From: Bacteroidota bacterium
GTDB lineage: Bacteria > Bacteroidota > Bacteroidia > Chitinophagales > Chitinophagaceae
NCBI GenBank assembly: GCA_003175695.1
Contig: PSRA01000258.1
Coordinates: 124,001-188,000 of the forward strand
Direction: 5' to 3'
Length of the DNA stretch: 64,000 nucleotides
Shown: positions 17,008-25,387 of the stretch, in pieces
Layout: the number at the start of each line of letters is the position of its first letter
Position numbering within the stretch: the first letter of the stretch is position 1
The notes under the pieces: model-generated
Told to the model about the DNA's origin: nothing
The model's database searches: none
Seen by the model: only the letters and a program-made list of their open reading frames with translations
Position numbers and translations under genes: made by a program

Positions 17008-19997
17008 AGGCTTGTTTCTATTCTTCTTTTTTTTATTCCTGCTTTTTTGATATCGGTTACTTCAAGACTGTACACACCAAATTCTTCTACCACTTTGCCC
17101 GTGATTTTATAAAAGCCGGCTTGTGGCGGAGCTTTTTGGTAAATCGGAGGGAAGTGAACAGTGTCGATCCAATCCAGGTTGGAATCAACAAAAGTGCCGA
17201 AACTCATGGTGTGACCATGAATGGTGCGCACGGGTTTTTGTGTGATATGATAACCAAGAACACGGATCGATTGTCCGACATAATTTTTTATAGCGGCAGC
17301 CGGAACATATTGTGCAGGATCTTCGTCGACCAGTTTGAAAGGGTGGCATAATGGAAAGCTCAACAATTCTACCTGGTCGTACACGTCGTCGAGGGGATAG
17401 ATCGGCAATTCAGGTAGTTCCAACTTTTTTGTTTCGTACCTGAAGAGAGCCATGTGGGCTGGGGTGGAACTTTTATTGTTCTTTAGCAGCAGGTCACCGT
17501 CCCATAAAAGTTGCTTTTTATTTTTTCCTGTAAAGCGGAATGCTCCAATCCGGATCAGGATATTTAATTGCTCCGGGGTGATCCGGGTTCGTGCTACAAA
17601 ATCCTGGAGATCGGCATATTCGCCATGCCTGTTCCTGATATCAATTATTTTCTCCGAGATTTCCTGCTCCAGCCCCTTGATATGTATAAAACCTGCATAT
17701 ACGTCCTGGCCTCTGATACTGGTGAGGTAGCTACTTTGATTGACACAGGGAGGATGAATGCTTGCGCCTGTTTTCATCAGTTCATAGAAATACAGCTCAC
17801 GGCTGTAAAATCCGCCAAAATTATTAATGACTGCCACCATGAATTCCATGGGAAAAAAAGTTTTCAGGTAGAGGCTTTGATAACTTTCTACTGCAAAGGA
17901 AGCTGAGTGTGCTTTGCAAAAACTGAATGAGCCAAAACTTTCTATTTGACGCCAGACTTCTTTGGTTACTTCATCGGGATAACCGACGTTTTCGCAGTTA
18001 GAAAAAAATTTCTGTTTCAGTACATGTACTTTTTCTCTTGCACGGTTTTTAAAACTGGTGGCTCTTCTCAATAAATCTGCCTCTGCCATGTCAAGCCCAG
18101 CCCATCCATTCGCTACCAGCATCACCTGCTCCTGGTAAACCATCACGCCATAGGTTTCGCTAAGCAGTTCTTTCAACTTAGGATGCAGGTATTCAAATTT
18201 GCCGGGATTATTATGTCGATAGATGTATTCCTTCATCATTCCACTTCTTCCCACACCGGGCCGGATGATCGAGCTGGCGGCGACCAGCGTCTCATAGGTT
18301 TCACAGCTCAATTTTTTCAGGACGTGACGCATAGCTGGTGATTCGATATAAAAACAGCCGATTGTATTTCCCGATTTGATTTGTTGACGGATCGTTTTAT
18401 CTTGTTTGAATTTTTCCACTTCATGGATATTAATATCGATGCCGCGGTTTTGGCGAATGAGAGAGAGGCAATCTTTAATATGGCCCAATCCTCTTTGGCT
18501 AAGTAGATCTAATTTATATAGGCCAATGTCTTCGGCAACATACATATCGATTTGGGTGGTTGCAAATCCTTTGGGAGGCATATATAAAGCGGTGTATTCA
18601 TAAATAGGTTTCTCACTGATCAGGATGCCACCGGCGTGGATACTTAAATTATCCGGGAAATTTTCAATGACACGGCCATATTGAAGGATCGCATGTTTGA
18701 TTTTATCCTCTTTAGGCTTACTTGTAAAATTTTCACTACGGCTCTCCCCGTTGTAATACCCCTTTTCTGCCAACTCATCGATTTCGGATTTAGGTAAACC
18801 AAAAACTTTTCCCAATTCGCGGATGATGGCATTGTATTGAAAAGTGGGATAGGATCCGAGCAGCGCGACATGATCCTTGCCATGTCGCTTAAAAACATAG
18901 TCGATCACGTCATCCCGGTCCGCCCAACTGAAATCAATATCAAAATCGGGCGGGGTTGCCCGATGCGGATTCAGGAAGCGTTCAAAATATAGATCCAGGC
19001 CGATCGGGTCGACGTCCGTTATCTGCAGGCAATAGGCAACGATTGAATTGGCGCCACTGCCGCGGCCCACATGATAATATCCTTTTCTCTGTCCGTAATG
19101 AATAATATCCCAGGTGATCAGGAAATAGGCATTGAAGCCGAGTTCATTGATAATGCCCAATTCTTTCTCCAGCCTCTCTTTGGCGGCTTTATTATTCTTG
19201 CCATATCGTTCCGCGAGTCCGCCATAAGCCAGTTTCGATAATAATAAACGATCATCAATAGCCGAAGCGGTAAATACTTTCTTGTTCTTGTCTTTACCAA
19301 AATCCATCTGGATCGAGCATGCTTCCATGATCTGATAGGTGTTGGTGACTATGAAAGGATGCCGGCGGAAAACTGCTAATAATTCTGACGGCGTCATAAA
19401 ATATTCCTGGGGCGAACAAACCGATTCGGGCGTCAGTTTAGAAACGAGAATATTTTTGTCGACACAACGCAATAGCTTATGCACGTTAAAATATCCCGGG
19501 TGCTGAAAAGTGACGGGTTGCCTGATGACCAGTTTATGATGAAAAGAGGGTGATACTTTATGAAGCTTGTTAATTTCAGCAGGCAATATGCCGATGAATT
19601 CGTTGGAGAATAGGCTGTCGATATTTTTCCCCGGCAGTGGATAGATGACAAATCCATCCTGCGGATCATCAAAGAAAGGGGTTTCCGATGTCAACTCAGG
19701 AAATGGATTCGATTCCACGAGGTGATGGGAAAGGAATTGATTGATCCAGGTAAATCCGCGGTTATTCGCTGCCAGTAAAAGATATAAAAGTTTCTCTTCG
19801 TTGCGGATCTCTGCGCCCAGAATTGGTTTGATTTGATGCTGGCGGCAGAAAGCGACAAAATCCCAGGCGTCGCAGGTGTTGTTGATATTTGTCAGTGCCA
19901 GTGAAGTGGCTCCTATTTCCGCGCCTGCTTTCACTAATTGTTCAGCTGAAAGACAGCCGTATCTGAAACTGAAATATGTCTTGCAGTTTAAGTACAT
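17004..19997 (-). CDS. Error-prone DnaE-type DNA polymerase III alpha subunit (DnaE2-like)
   Basis: The 997-aa protein is shorter than replicative DnaE (about 1150-1200 aa). The N-terminal PHP domain is degenerate: the usual HLH metal motif reads LNCKTYFSF, and the ALTD-type Asp is Asn (ALTNINN), so the metal-dependent proofreading site is lost. The palm is intact (HVGRGSGANSIVAYCLQ, PPDFDIDFSWADRDDV), as are the fingers (SIIRPGVGRSGMMKEYI, YGVMVYQEQVM) and the FCKAHSASFAVESY block. It ends in an OB-fold-like segment without the tau-binding tail. These traits and the partner genes indicate a DnaE2/ImuC-like mutagenic polymerase. The gene heads the cassette. Confidence 0.88.
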   Translation of the reverse strand: MYLNCKTYFSFRYGCLSAEQLVKAGAEIGATSLALTNINNTCDAWDFVAFCRQHQIKPILGAEIRNEEKLLYLLLAANNRGFTWINQFLSHHLVESNPFPELTSETPFFDDPQDGFVIYPLPGKNIDSLFSNEFIGILPAEINKLHKVSPSFHHKLVIRQPVTFQHPGYFNVHKLLRCVDKNILVSKLTPESVCSPQEYFMTPSELLAVFRRHPFIVTNTYQIMEACSIQMDFGKDKNKKVFTASAIDDRLLLSKLAYGGLAERYGKNNKAAKERLEKELGIINELGFNAYFLITWDIIHYGQRKGYYHVGRGSGANSIVAYCLQITDVDPIGLDLYFERFLNPHRATPPDFDIDFSWADRDDVIDYVFKRHGKDHVALLGSYPTFQYNAIIRELGKVFGLPKSEIDELAEKGYYNGESRSENFTSKPKEDKIKHAILQYGRVIENFPDNLSIHAGGILISEKPIYEYTALYMPPKGFATTQIDMYVAEDIGLYKLDLLSQRGLGHIKDCLSLIRQNRGIDINIHEVEKFKQDKTIRQQIKSGNTIGCFYIESPAMRHVLKKLSCETYETLVAASSIIRPGVGRSGMMKEYIYRHNNPGKFEYLHPKLKELLSETYGVMVYQEQVMLVANGWAGLDMAEADLLRRATSFKNRAREKVHVLKQKFFSNCENVGYPDEVTKEVWRQIESFGSFSFCKAHSASFAVESYQSLYLKTFFPMEFMVAVINNFGGFYSRELYFYELMKTGASIHPPCVNQSSYLTSIRGQDVYAGFIHIKGLEQEISEKIIDIRNRHGEYADLQDFVARTRITPEQLNILIRIGAFRFTGKNKKQLLWDGDLLLKNNKSSTPAHMALFRYETKKLELPELPIYPLDDVYDQVELLSFPLCHPFKLVDEDPAQYVPAAAIKNYVGQSIRVLGYHITQKPVRTIHGHTMSFGTFVDSNLDWIDTVHFPPIYQKAPPQAGFYKITGKVVEEFGVYSLEVTDIKKAGIKKRRIETSL

Positions 19998-20033
19998 AAT
20001 AACCCTTATCGGAGGCTAAGGTACATTGAATTG

Positions 20034-20046
20034 CTAAATTTTTTAG
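20034..20046. promoter_or_regulatory. Palindrome upstream of the mutagenesis cassette (candidate operator)
   Basis: CTAAATTTTTTAG has perfect CTAAA/TTTAG arms around three bases, with partial symmetry extending two to four bases further. It starts 37 bases upstream of the DnaE2-like start on the minus strand, a typical place for a repressor site. LexA control of such cassettes is known in other phyla; I cannot confirm that this motif is the LexA box of this lineage. Confidence 0.35.
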
Positions 20047-20439
20047 TATTTAAATGATAAAATTTTTGGTTATTTTTTGTTCGGCAAGGAAGGGGGCTTT
20101 CTCTTTACATGTCCTCAACCACAATAAATACATTAGCAATAAGTCCTGCCTCTTTTCATGTACTTAGATGGTCAGAAAAATTCGCGACCGTGATCAACAG
20201 GCACACAAACAGATGATGAGATTCCTTATGGCGACTGATACCGGGTTAAGACCCATAAAATATGATTGACGTTTTTCACGGTGATATCAAAAAATTCACA
20301 CTTTGTTAAACATTTTTTTGCTTCACAACACAATAAAATAGTAATAATTCTTTCTAGTCTTCGTTCAATAATTGGCACTTTTTTGGTTCAGGTGATATTG
20401 CATTATTTGAATTAACATTATATCTTGGCGACCTATCAT
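20047..20439. other. Divergent intergenic region, no gene seen
   Basis: This roughly 390-base AT-rich gap lies between the minus-strand polymerase cassette and the plus-strand tandem pair, so it should contain divergent promoters. No frame longer than about 30 codons has coding character. No clear TAnnTTTG element could be placed with confidence. Confidence 0.4.
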
Positions 20440-20874
20440 ATGAAAAAAATCATTCTCAGTTTAGTACTAATTCCCATTGCAGGAATTGCAGGCTTTCACA
20501 ATTCCATCGGTTATTCCAGCACGTTGGTAGAGGTAAGAGGTGGCGAATGGCCCATCAGCCTCGAGAGAAGCATTAGTTACAGCGACGATACAACCTACTC
20601 GCTGTTATTCCGCGACCAGCAGATCATCCAGGATGTTGTGATGGATACAATCGCTTTTCCAAATTTGGCACAATTAAAATATCTCGAAAAGGCCTTGACG
20701 GCCTTAAAAAAAGGCACCAACGGAGATATTGCCCGATTTAGAGATTACTCGATTAATCGCGCGGATATAAAACGAAATGGAACTTGGTATGTGTTGCACC
20801 ACCGTGAATGGGGGGTCACCAATTTTGAACAGCAACAGGCAGATATTTTAATCGTTGCAATCAGGAAGCTTTGA
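20440..20874 (+). CDS. Small secreted protein, tandem copy 1 (unknown)
   Basis: I start at the ATG at 20440 (MKKIILSL), which opens a signal peptide; the frame's TTG five codons earlier is less likely. The 144-aa product and its neighbour at 20976-21407 are clear paralogues, sharing LVEvRgGeWPisLeR, FRDQQ, VVMDTIAF-like, LeKALtALKkGtNGDIARFrDY and GTWYVL...G.VTNF blocks. The pattern of a short beta-rich N-terminal half and an amphipathic helix (LKYLEKALTALKKGTNGDIA) gives no family match that I recognise. Probably periplasmic or surface exposed; function unknown. Confidence 0.72.
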   Translation: MKKIILSLVLIPIAGIAGFHNSIGYSSTLVEVRGGEWPISLERSISYSDDTTYSLLFRDQQIIQDVVMDTIAFPNLAQLKYLEKALTALKKGTNGDIARFRDYSINRADIKRNGTWYVLHHREWGVTNFEQQQADILIVAIRKL

Positions 20875-20975
20875 CGAATAATACAATTAGATTTTAACCG
20901 TTATACATAATTGTCGAACAAAAAATTTAAGCAGCGACCAATCTCTACCTAATTGAAATCGAAAAATCAATCATT

Positions 20976-21407
20976 ATGAAAAAACTAATCTTGATTTCCT
21001 TACTATTACCTGCAATCGCAAAAGCGCAATTCACTATAGTGAATACGTCCACTACCAACCTGGTAGAATTGAGAGCTGGTACGTGGCCTTTGAACCTGCA
21101 ACGGGTGATTAAAGAATCAGATACCTGTTATGTGCTCCAATTTCGCGATCAGCAATATGCCACTGATGTTATCATGACTACTCTTCGTTTTGGTAATACA
21201 GAACAAGTCAGGTATTTCCAGAAAGCTTTGAGTGCTCTTAAAAGTGGTTCCAATGGTGATATCGCCAGGTTCAAAGATTATACCGTCAAACGAGTAGATG
21301 TGAAGAAAGAAGGAACCTGGTATGTTTTGAACGGATCTGAAGGATCGGTGACCAATTTCATACAAAAAGAGGCCGACATGATGATAGCAGCTATTCAGGG
21401 TCTCTGA
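20976..21407 (+). CDS. Small secreted protein, tandem copy 2 (unknown)
   Basis: The 143-aa paralogue of the preceding gene has a typical signal peptide (MKKLILISLLLPAIAKAQ). It keeps the ELRAGTWPLNLQR, LQFRDQQYATDVIM, FQKALSALKSGSNGDIARF and GTWYVLNG segments. The two genes are 101 bases apart and could share a transcript or have separate control; no promoter element decides this. The conserved FRDQQ and GDIARF motifs mark the family and would be the best handles for a profile search. Function unknown. Confidence 0.72.
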   Translation: MKKLILISLLLPAIAKAQFTIVNTSTTNLVELRAGTWPLNLQRVIKESDTCYVLQFRDQQYATDVIMTTLRFGNTEQVRYFQKALSALKSGSNGDIARFKDYTVKRVDVKKEGTWYVLNGSEGSVTNFIQKEADMMIAAIQGL

Positions 21408-21432
21408 TTCATAAAATCTTTCCAATAGCATA

Positions 21433-21513
21433 GTTGACAGTTGTCAGTTGACAGGCCTAAGAAAATGGTTACTTTCTAAAGTCTGTCAACTGTCAACTCC
21501 CGACTGTCAACTG
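21433..21513. repeat. Long inverted repeat of TTGACAG/CTGTCAA units
   Basis: Three tandem 7-base units of the TTGACAG/TTGTCAG type at 21433-21454 face three CTGTCAA units (two at 21483-21497, one at 21503-21512) across a spacer of about 28 bases. The transcript would form a long hairpin after the secreted pair and could end transcription. Repeats of this kind are common in Bacteroidota intergenic DNA. The remaining gap up to 21847 shows no supported gene; a 98-codon frame at 21691-21987 runs into the transporter out of frame. Confidence 0.55.
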
Positions 21514-21847
21514 ATTCATGCCTGCAAACCCGCTTCATGTGGTTTGAAGCCATACCAAGACACCCTGCGGCTTGCAAACATGACCATAGCCAGGATCATA
21601 AATAATTCAATGCTTCCAATTAAGAGTGCAGTGTCTTCTAACTGAATCAGTACAAAAATAAATCCATACAAGGCGGCAGGGGGTATTCACATGCAAAGCA
21701 CTTTGAAATACAAAGTGAATAAACATTTGTCACTTTTGCAAGTATTTGTTTTGAGTTTAGAAATCATGCTTGGGCAACAAAACCTTAGATGGCACGAAGT
21801 GGGAAACATCAATCATGGTTATGATCGATCCGGTTTATATTTGATCC

Positions 21848-22819
21848 ATGGCAAGACCTACTGTGACCTCAGCACCATTGGCATCTCCAATTTCAACAAA
21901 AAAAGAGTTTTACATAGGTGTTGCTCTCGCAGTAGTGACGGCATTGATTTGGTCTGGAAATTATGTGGTGGCGAGAGGAATCTATAAACAACTTCCGCCT
22001 GTGAGTCTTGCATTCCATCGGTGGCTACTGGCATCGATTTGTATTGCGCCTTTAGCCTGGAGAAAATTTTTGCAGGAAAGAAAACCAATTTGGCAGAACA
22101 AGTCCTACCTGATCTGGACAGCCATTTGTGGAATTACCATTTTTAACACATTCATATATATTGCGGGCCATTTCACATCTGCCATCAACCTGGCCCTGAT
22201 AGGCACCACCTCTGCGCCGGTATTTGCCGCATTCCTGGCTGTCATATTTTTAAAGGAAAGAATGAGCTCGCTTCGTATAACGGGGATGGCCATCTGCATC
22301 CTCGGCATCTTGTATTTGCTATCTGCCGGGAGTTGGGAGAAATTGACGAAATTTCATTTTGGCAAAGGCGACCTCCTCATATTGATTAGCGCATTCAGCT
22401 TTGCGATCTATAATACGCTCGTGAGAAAGAAACCTTCTTCGATCTCGCCCATTGTCTTTCTGTTTGTCGTTTTTTCAATAGGTACTTTTTTCCTTTTTCC
22501 TTTCTATATCTATGAATGGTATCACCAGCCTCGCGTTCAATGGAATTTAAATATCATACTGATCATTATTTACCTGGGCATCGGCAATTCGATTATTGCC
22601 TTTTTTTGTTGGAATGCTTCCATAGCAAGGCTAGGCGCGTCAGGGACGGCCTTGTTTGCTAACCTTATTCCGGTTTTTAGCACCATCGAAGCAGTATTAT
22701 TTTTAGGTGAGGAGTTTTCGATGGTACACCTGGTTAGTGGCGTTCTTGTTATTTCGGGGCTTGTTATTGCCAATCTTTTTGTTTCACGAAAAGATGCAAA
22801 GGAAACGCAAAGGCGCTAA
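21848..22819 (+). CDS. EamA family (DMT superfamily) transporter
   Basis: The 323-aa protein has ten hydrophobic segments in two repeated five-helix EamA halves: the first half includes ALIWSGNYVVARG, FHRWLLASICIAPLAW, and YIAGHFTSAINLALIGTTSAP; the second includes KGDLLILISAFSFAIYNTLV, GIGNSIIAFFCWNASIARLG and NLIPVFSTIEAVLFLGEE. Such inner-membrane carriers export metabolites or amino acids. The start ATG at 21848 leaves a short hydrophilic head. The last eleven residues (SRKDAKETQRR) are encoded by the intergenic GCAAAGG repeat that begins inside the gene, so this tail is probably a repeat-derived extension and not part of the fold. Confidence 0.9.
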   Translation: MARPTVTSAPLASPISTKKEFYIGVALAVVTALIWSGNYVVARGIYKQLPPVSLAFHRWLLASICIAPLAWRKFLQERKPIWQNKSYLIWTAICGITIFNTFIYIAGHFTSAINLALIGTTSAPVFAAFLAVIFLKERMSSLRITGMAICILGILYLLSAGSWEKLTKFHFGKGDLLILISAFSFAIYNTLVRKKPSSISPIVFLFVVFSIGTFFLFPFYIYEWYHQPRVQWNLNIILIIIYLGIGNSIIAFFCWNASIARLGASGTALFANLIPVFSTIEAVLFLGEEFSMVHLVSGVLVISGLVIANLFVSRKDAKETQRR

Positions 22820-22850
22820 GGTTACCCTTGGCGTTTTTGCGTTTCCTCGT
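22799..22850. repeat. Inverted repeat of the GGCGCAAAGG family overlapping a gene end
   Basis: GGAAACGCAAAGGCGC on one arm faces GGCGTTTTTGCGTTTCC on the other, so RNA would fold into a long imperfect hairpin just at the stop codon of the EamA gene (22819). The left arm lies in the coding region. It could serve as the transcription terminator; a T-rich stretch follows only loosely. Confidence 0.55.
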
Positions 22851-22918
22851 GTCTTTGTGTGAAACAAAAAAACACTAATTTGCCTTAAGCTCTCATTTTT
22901 TTTTCAAACTCAATAACC

Positions 22919-24541
22919 ATGAAACGTAGAGACTTTCTCACGAATTCAACCATCGCTTCGGTTGGCATTGGCACTTTATTAGCAGCAGCATGCAAAAATG
23001 ATCGCACAGCTGAAAATGCGCCGACGCCTGTCAGGGATCCTGTTTCTGATTTTGAGTTGAGCGAATCAACAATCAGTTCCTTACAGGATAAAATGGCTTC
23101 GGGGAAATACAGCTCAGCGCAACTCACCCAACTTTACCTGGACAGGATCCATGCAATTGATAAAAACGGCCCATTGATCAATGCAGTCATTGAACTCAAC
23201 CCGGATGCATTGCAAATAGCGAAATCGTTGGACGATGAGAGAAAATCCGGAAAGACACGCGGACTGTTGCATGGCATTCCAATCCTCATCAAAGACAATA
23301 TCAATACCGGCGACAAAATGCAAACGACCGCAGGAGCGTTGGCTATGGCGGGACATATTGCTTCTTCAGATGCATTTGTTGTTAAGAAATTGCGTGACGC
23401 GGGCGCGGTTATCATGGGAAAGACCAATCTCAGCGAATGGGCAAATTTCAGATCATCGAATTCCTGTTCCGGATGGAGTAGTCGGGGAGGGCAGACAAAA
23501 AATCCATACATACTCGACCACAATCCCTGCGGTTCGAGTTCCGGATCAGGAGCCGCTGTTGCAGCTAATCTTTGCGTTGTCGCCGTCGGCAGTGAAACGG
23601 ATGGATCAATTACTTGCCCGGCGTCAACTAACGGAATTGTAGGAATAAAACCAACGGTGGGACTGATAAGCAGAACGGGCATCATCCCGATTTCAGCAAC
23701 TCAGGATACCTCAGGGCCCATGGCAAGGACAGTCAGCGATGTGGCTATTTTGCTGGGAGCCATGACAGGAGTTGATCCGGCCGACGAGGTAACTAAGACG
23801 AGTGAGGGTAAGGGCAAGCCGGACTATACAAAATTCCTGGATCCAAACGGCCTGAAGGGCAAGAGGATTGGCATTGAAAAAAAACCGCAAGGAGATAACC
23901 AGTATCTGCATGCGCTGCAGAAGAAAACAGTTGATCTCCTCAAACAACAGGGTGCAGAGATTATAGAGATTGAATACCTCGACAAAATAAATAAGCTGGG
24001 TAAGGACGAATTTTCTGTTCTGCAATTTGAATTCAAGGATGGATTGAATAAATATCTGGCATCTACAAAGGCACCCATGAAGTCACTCGCTGACGTGATC
24101 GAGTTTAACAAGAAAAATGAAGACAAGGCAATGCCTTATTTTAAGCAAGAGATCTTAGAAGAATCGAACAAAAAAGCAGATCTAAAGAGTAAGGAGTACA
24201 AACAGGCACTGAGGAAAAGTCACCTTGATTCAAAGAAAATCCTTGATGATTTGATCGTTGGAAACAAACTGGATGCAATTTGCGGCGTAACCATGGGGCC
24301 TGCCTGCAGTATTGACGTCGTCTATGGAGATCGTTGGGGTGGCTCTCTCACGACACCCGCCGCAATTACGGGTTACCCGCATATTTCCGTTCCTTGCGGA
24401 ATGGTGTATAATCTGCCCGTTGGATTTTCTTTTTTTGGTCCCGCCTATAGCGAGCCAACGCTTATTGCCATGGCCTTTGCTTATGAACAGGCTACTAGGA
24501 AACGCGCAGTACCTGAGTTTAAGAAATCGTTTCTCGCTTGA
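22919..24541 (+). CDS. Lipoprotein amidase (amidase signature family)
   Basis: The 540-aa protein starts with a leader ending LLAAAC, so it should be a lipoprotein anchored outside the inner membrane; the N-terminal MKRRDFL also resembles a Tat motif. The amidase signature follows: the catalytic Lys in GIPILIKDNINTGD (about residue 123), the Gly/Ser-rich core NPCGSSSGSGAAVAANL with the bridging Ser, and GSETDGSITCPAS with the nucleophilic Ser. Downstream KPTVGLISR and DTSGPMARTVSDVA are also typical. Relatives hydrolyse amides of acids and amino acids; GatA of the tRNA pathway is cytosolic, and the leader argues against that. Substrate unknown. Confidence 0.93.
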   Translation: MKRRDFLTNSTIASVGIGTLLAAACKNDRTAENAPTPVRDPVSDFELSESTISSLQDKMASGKYSSAQLTQLYLDRIHAIDKNGPLINAVIELNPDALQIAKSLDDERKSGKTRGLLHGIPILIKDNINTGDKMQTTAGALAMAGHIASSDAFVVKKLRDAGAVIMGKTNLSEWANFRSSNSCSGWSSRGGQTKNPYILDHNPCGSSSGSGAAVAANLCVVAVGSETDGSITCPASTNGIVGIKPTVGLISRTGIIPISATQDTSGPMARTVSDVAILLGAMTGVDPADEVTKTSEGKGKPDYTKFLDPNGLKGKRIGIEKKPQGDNQYLHALQKKTVDLLKQQGAEIIEIEYLDKINKLGKDEFSVLQFEFKDGLNKYLASTKAPMKSLADVIEFNKKNEDKAMPYFKQEILEESNKKADLKSKEYKQALRKSHLDSKKILDDLIVGNKLDAICGVTMGPACSIDVVYGDRWGGSLTTPAAITGYPHISVPCGMVYNLPVGFSFFGPAYSEPTLIAMAFAYEQATRKRAVPEFKKSFLA

Positions 24542-24577
24542 ACGCACCAGGTGGATGAACGGCAATCCAGATGTAGG

Positions 24578-25033
24578 CTATTTTTCGGCGCTGAAATATC
24601 CCATCAGTTCACCACCGGCCAGGATATGATCCTTCATTTCTTTAAGTAAGTCATGTTTGGTGCTTCCCTGAGGCAAATCGACCAAACAATCCAGAGCATA
24701 GATTTTAAAGAAGTATCTATGACGGCCCGAAGGAGGGCAGGGGCCAGTATATCCTATTTTATTTCTTCCATTATTTCCCTGTTCCTTTGCCGGATAATTT
24801 TCTGGAATGAGATCATTCACTGGAATATTCCATGTGACCCAATGATCAAAAGTTCCGTTTGGTGCATCTGGATCCTCGACAATTATTGCCAATGATTCAG
24901 TTTCTCGGGGATAATCATTGATCTCGATGGGAGGATTAATGTTATCTCCGTGGCAGCTATATTTTTTCGGAATATCTCCTCCGTTCCTGAAAGCTGTGCT
25001 TTTAATTTTTAGTGAAAAAATGGTTTCGGGCAT
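24578..25033 (-). CDS. YbhB/YbcL family (PEBP-like, Raf kinase inhibitor-like) protein
   Basis: The 151-aa cytosolic protein fits the bacterial PEBP family: IPKKYSCHGDNINPPI at the start, the ligand-pocket segments LAIIVEDPDAPNGTFDHWVTWNIP (residues about 46-69), and GPCPPSGRHRYFFKIYALD. The conserved DPDAP and GPCPPSGxHRY motifs form the anion-binding site. Bacterial members have no settled function. The gene lies tail to tail with the amidase (36 bases apart) and its upstream side is the long intergenic region with repeats. Confidence 0.92.
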   Translation of the reverse strand: MPETIFSLKIKSTAFRNGGDIPKKYSCHGDNINPPIEINDYPRETESLAIIVEDPDAPNGTFDHWVTWNIPVNDLIPENYPAKEQGNNGRNKIGYTGPCPPSGRHRYFFKIYALDCLVDLPQGSTKHDLLKEMKDHILAGGELMGYFSAEK

Positions 25034-25082
25034 AATTGATTCTTTAGATGAGAAAAAGCTGTTATCATGCTATTTCAGGCAA

Positions 25083-25139
25083 AAAAGGCGCTAGGGCGCA
25101 AAGGTGTAAGCGTACCAACTTTGCGCTTTTGCGCCTTTT
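25083..25139. repeat. Long imperfect inverted repeat, GGCGCAAAGG family
   Basis: AAAAGGCGCTAGGGCGCAAAG (25083-25103) faces CTTTGCGCTTTTGCGCCTTTT (25119-25139); 19 of 21 positions pair by my reading. It lies just upstream of the PEBP-like gene. It is the clearest copy of the repeat family seen here. Confidence 0.6.
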
Positions 25140-25182
25140 GTCCAGCAGGGGGATGAAATAACAATATCAAACTATAAAACAT

Positions 25183-25249
25183 GGAAAAAGGCCAGTCCTT
25201 TTTCCTTACATACTAATCAAGGCAATCCCAAAAGTCCGGCCTTTTTTCC
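25183..25249. repeat. Perfect 9-bp hairpin with a third pairing arm
   Basis: GGAAAAAGG (25183-25191) and CCTTTTTCC (25197-25205) pair perfectly around five bases. A second partner, GGCCTTTTTTCC, occurs at 25238-25249 and can pair with the first arm extended to GGAAAAAGGCC. The mutually exclusive pairings resemble a terminator/anti-terminator arrangement, but no gene follows on the plus strand within 300 bases that it could control. No further gene is seen between 25034 and 25387. Confidence 0.4.
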
Positions 25250-25387
25250 GCCAATCCATTTTTTTCAAGACCTCTCGTAAACCTTTGCTCCTCTAATGGT
25301 GGCATTGTTCATTTATTCCTTTCTCCTGCTGGAGGGTTTGAAGGTTTGGTTTCTGCCAGAATAGCGTTCGAGCTATCTGGATAGAAA

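Noticed and set aside
21691-21987. 98-codon plus-strand frame before the EamA transporter
   Set aside because: It overlaps the transporter start in another frame, and its second half is a shadow of the transporter's first helix; no leader or domain.
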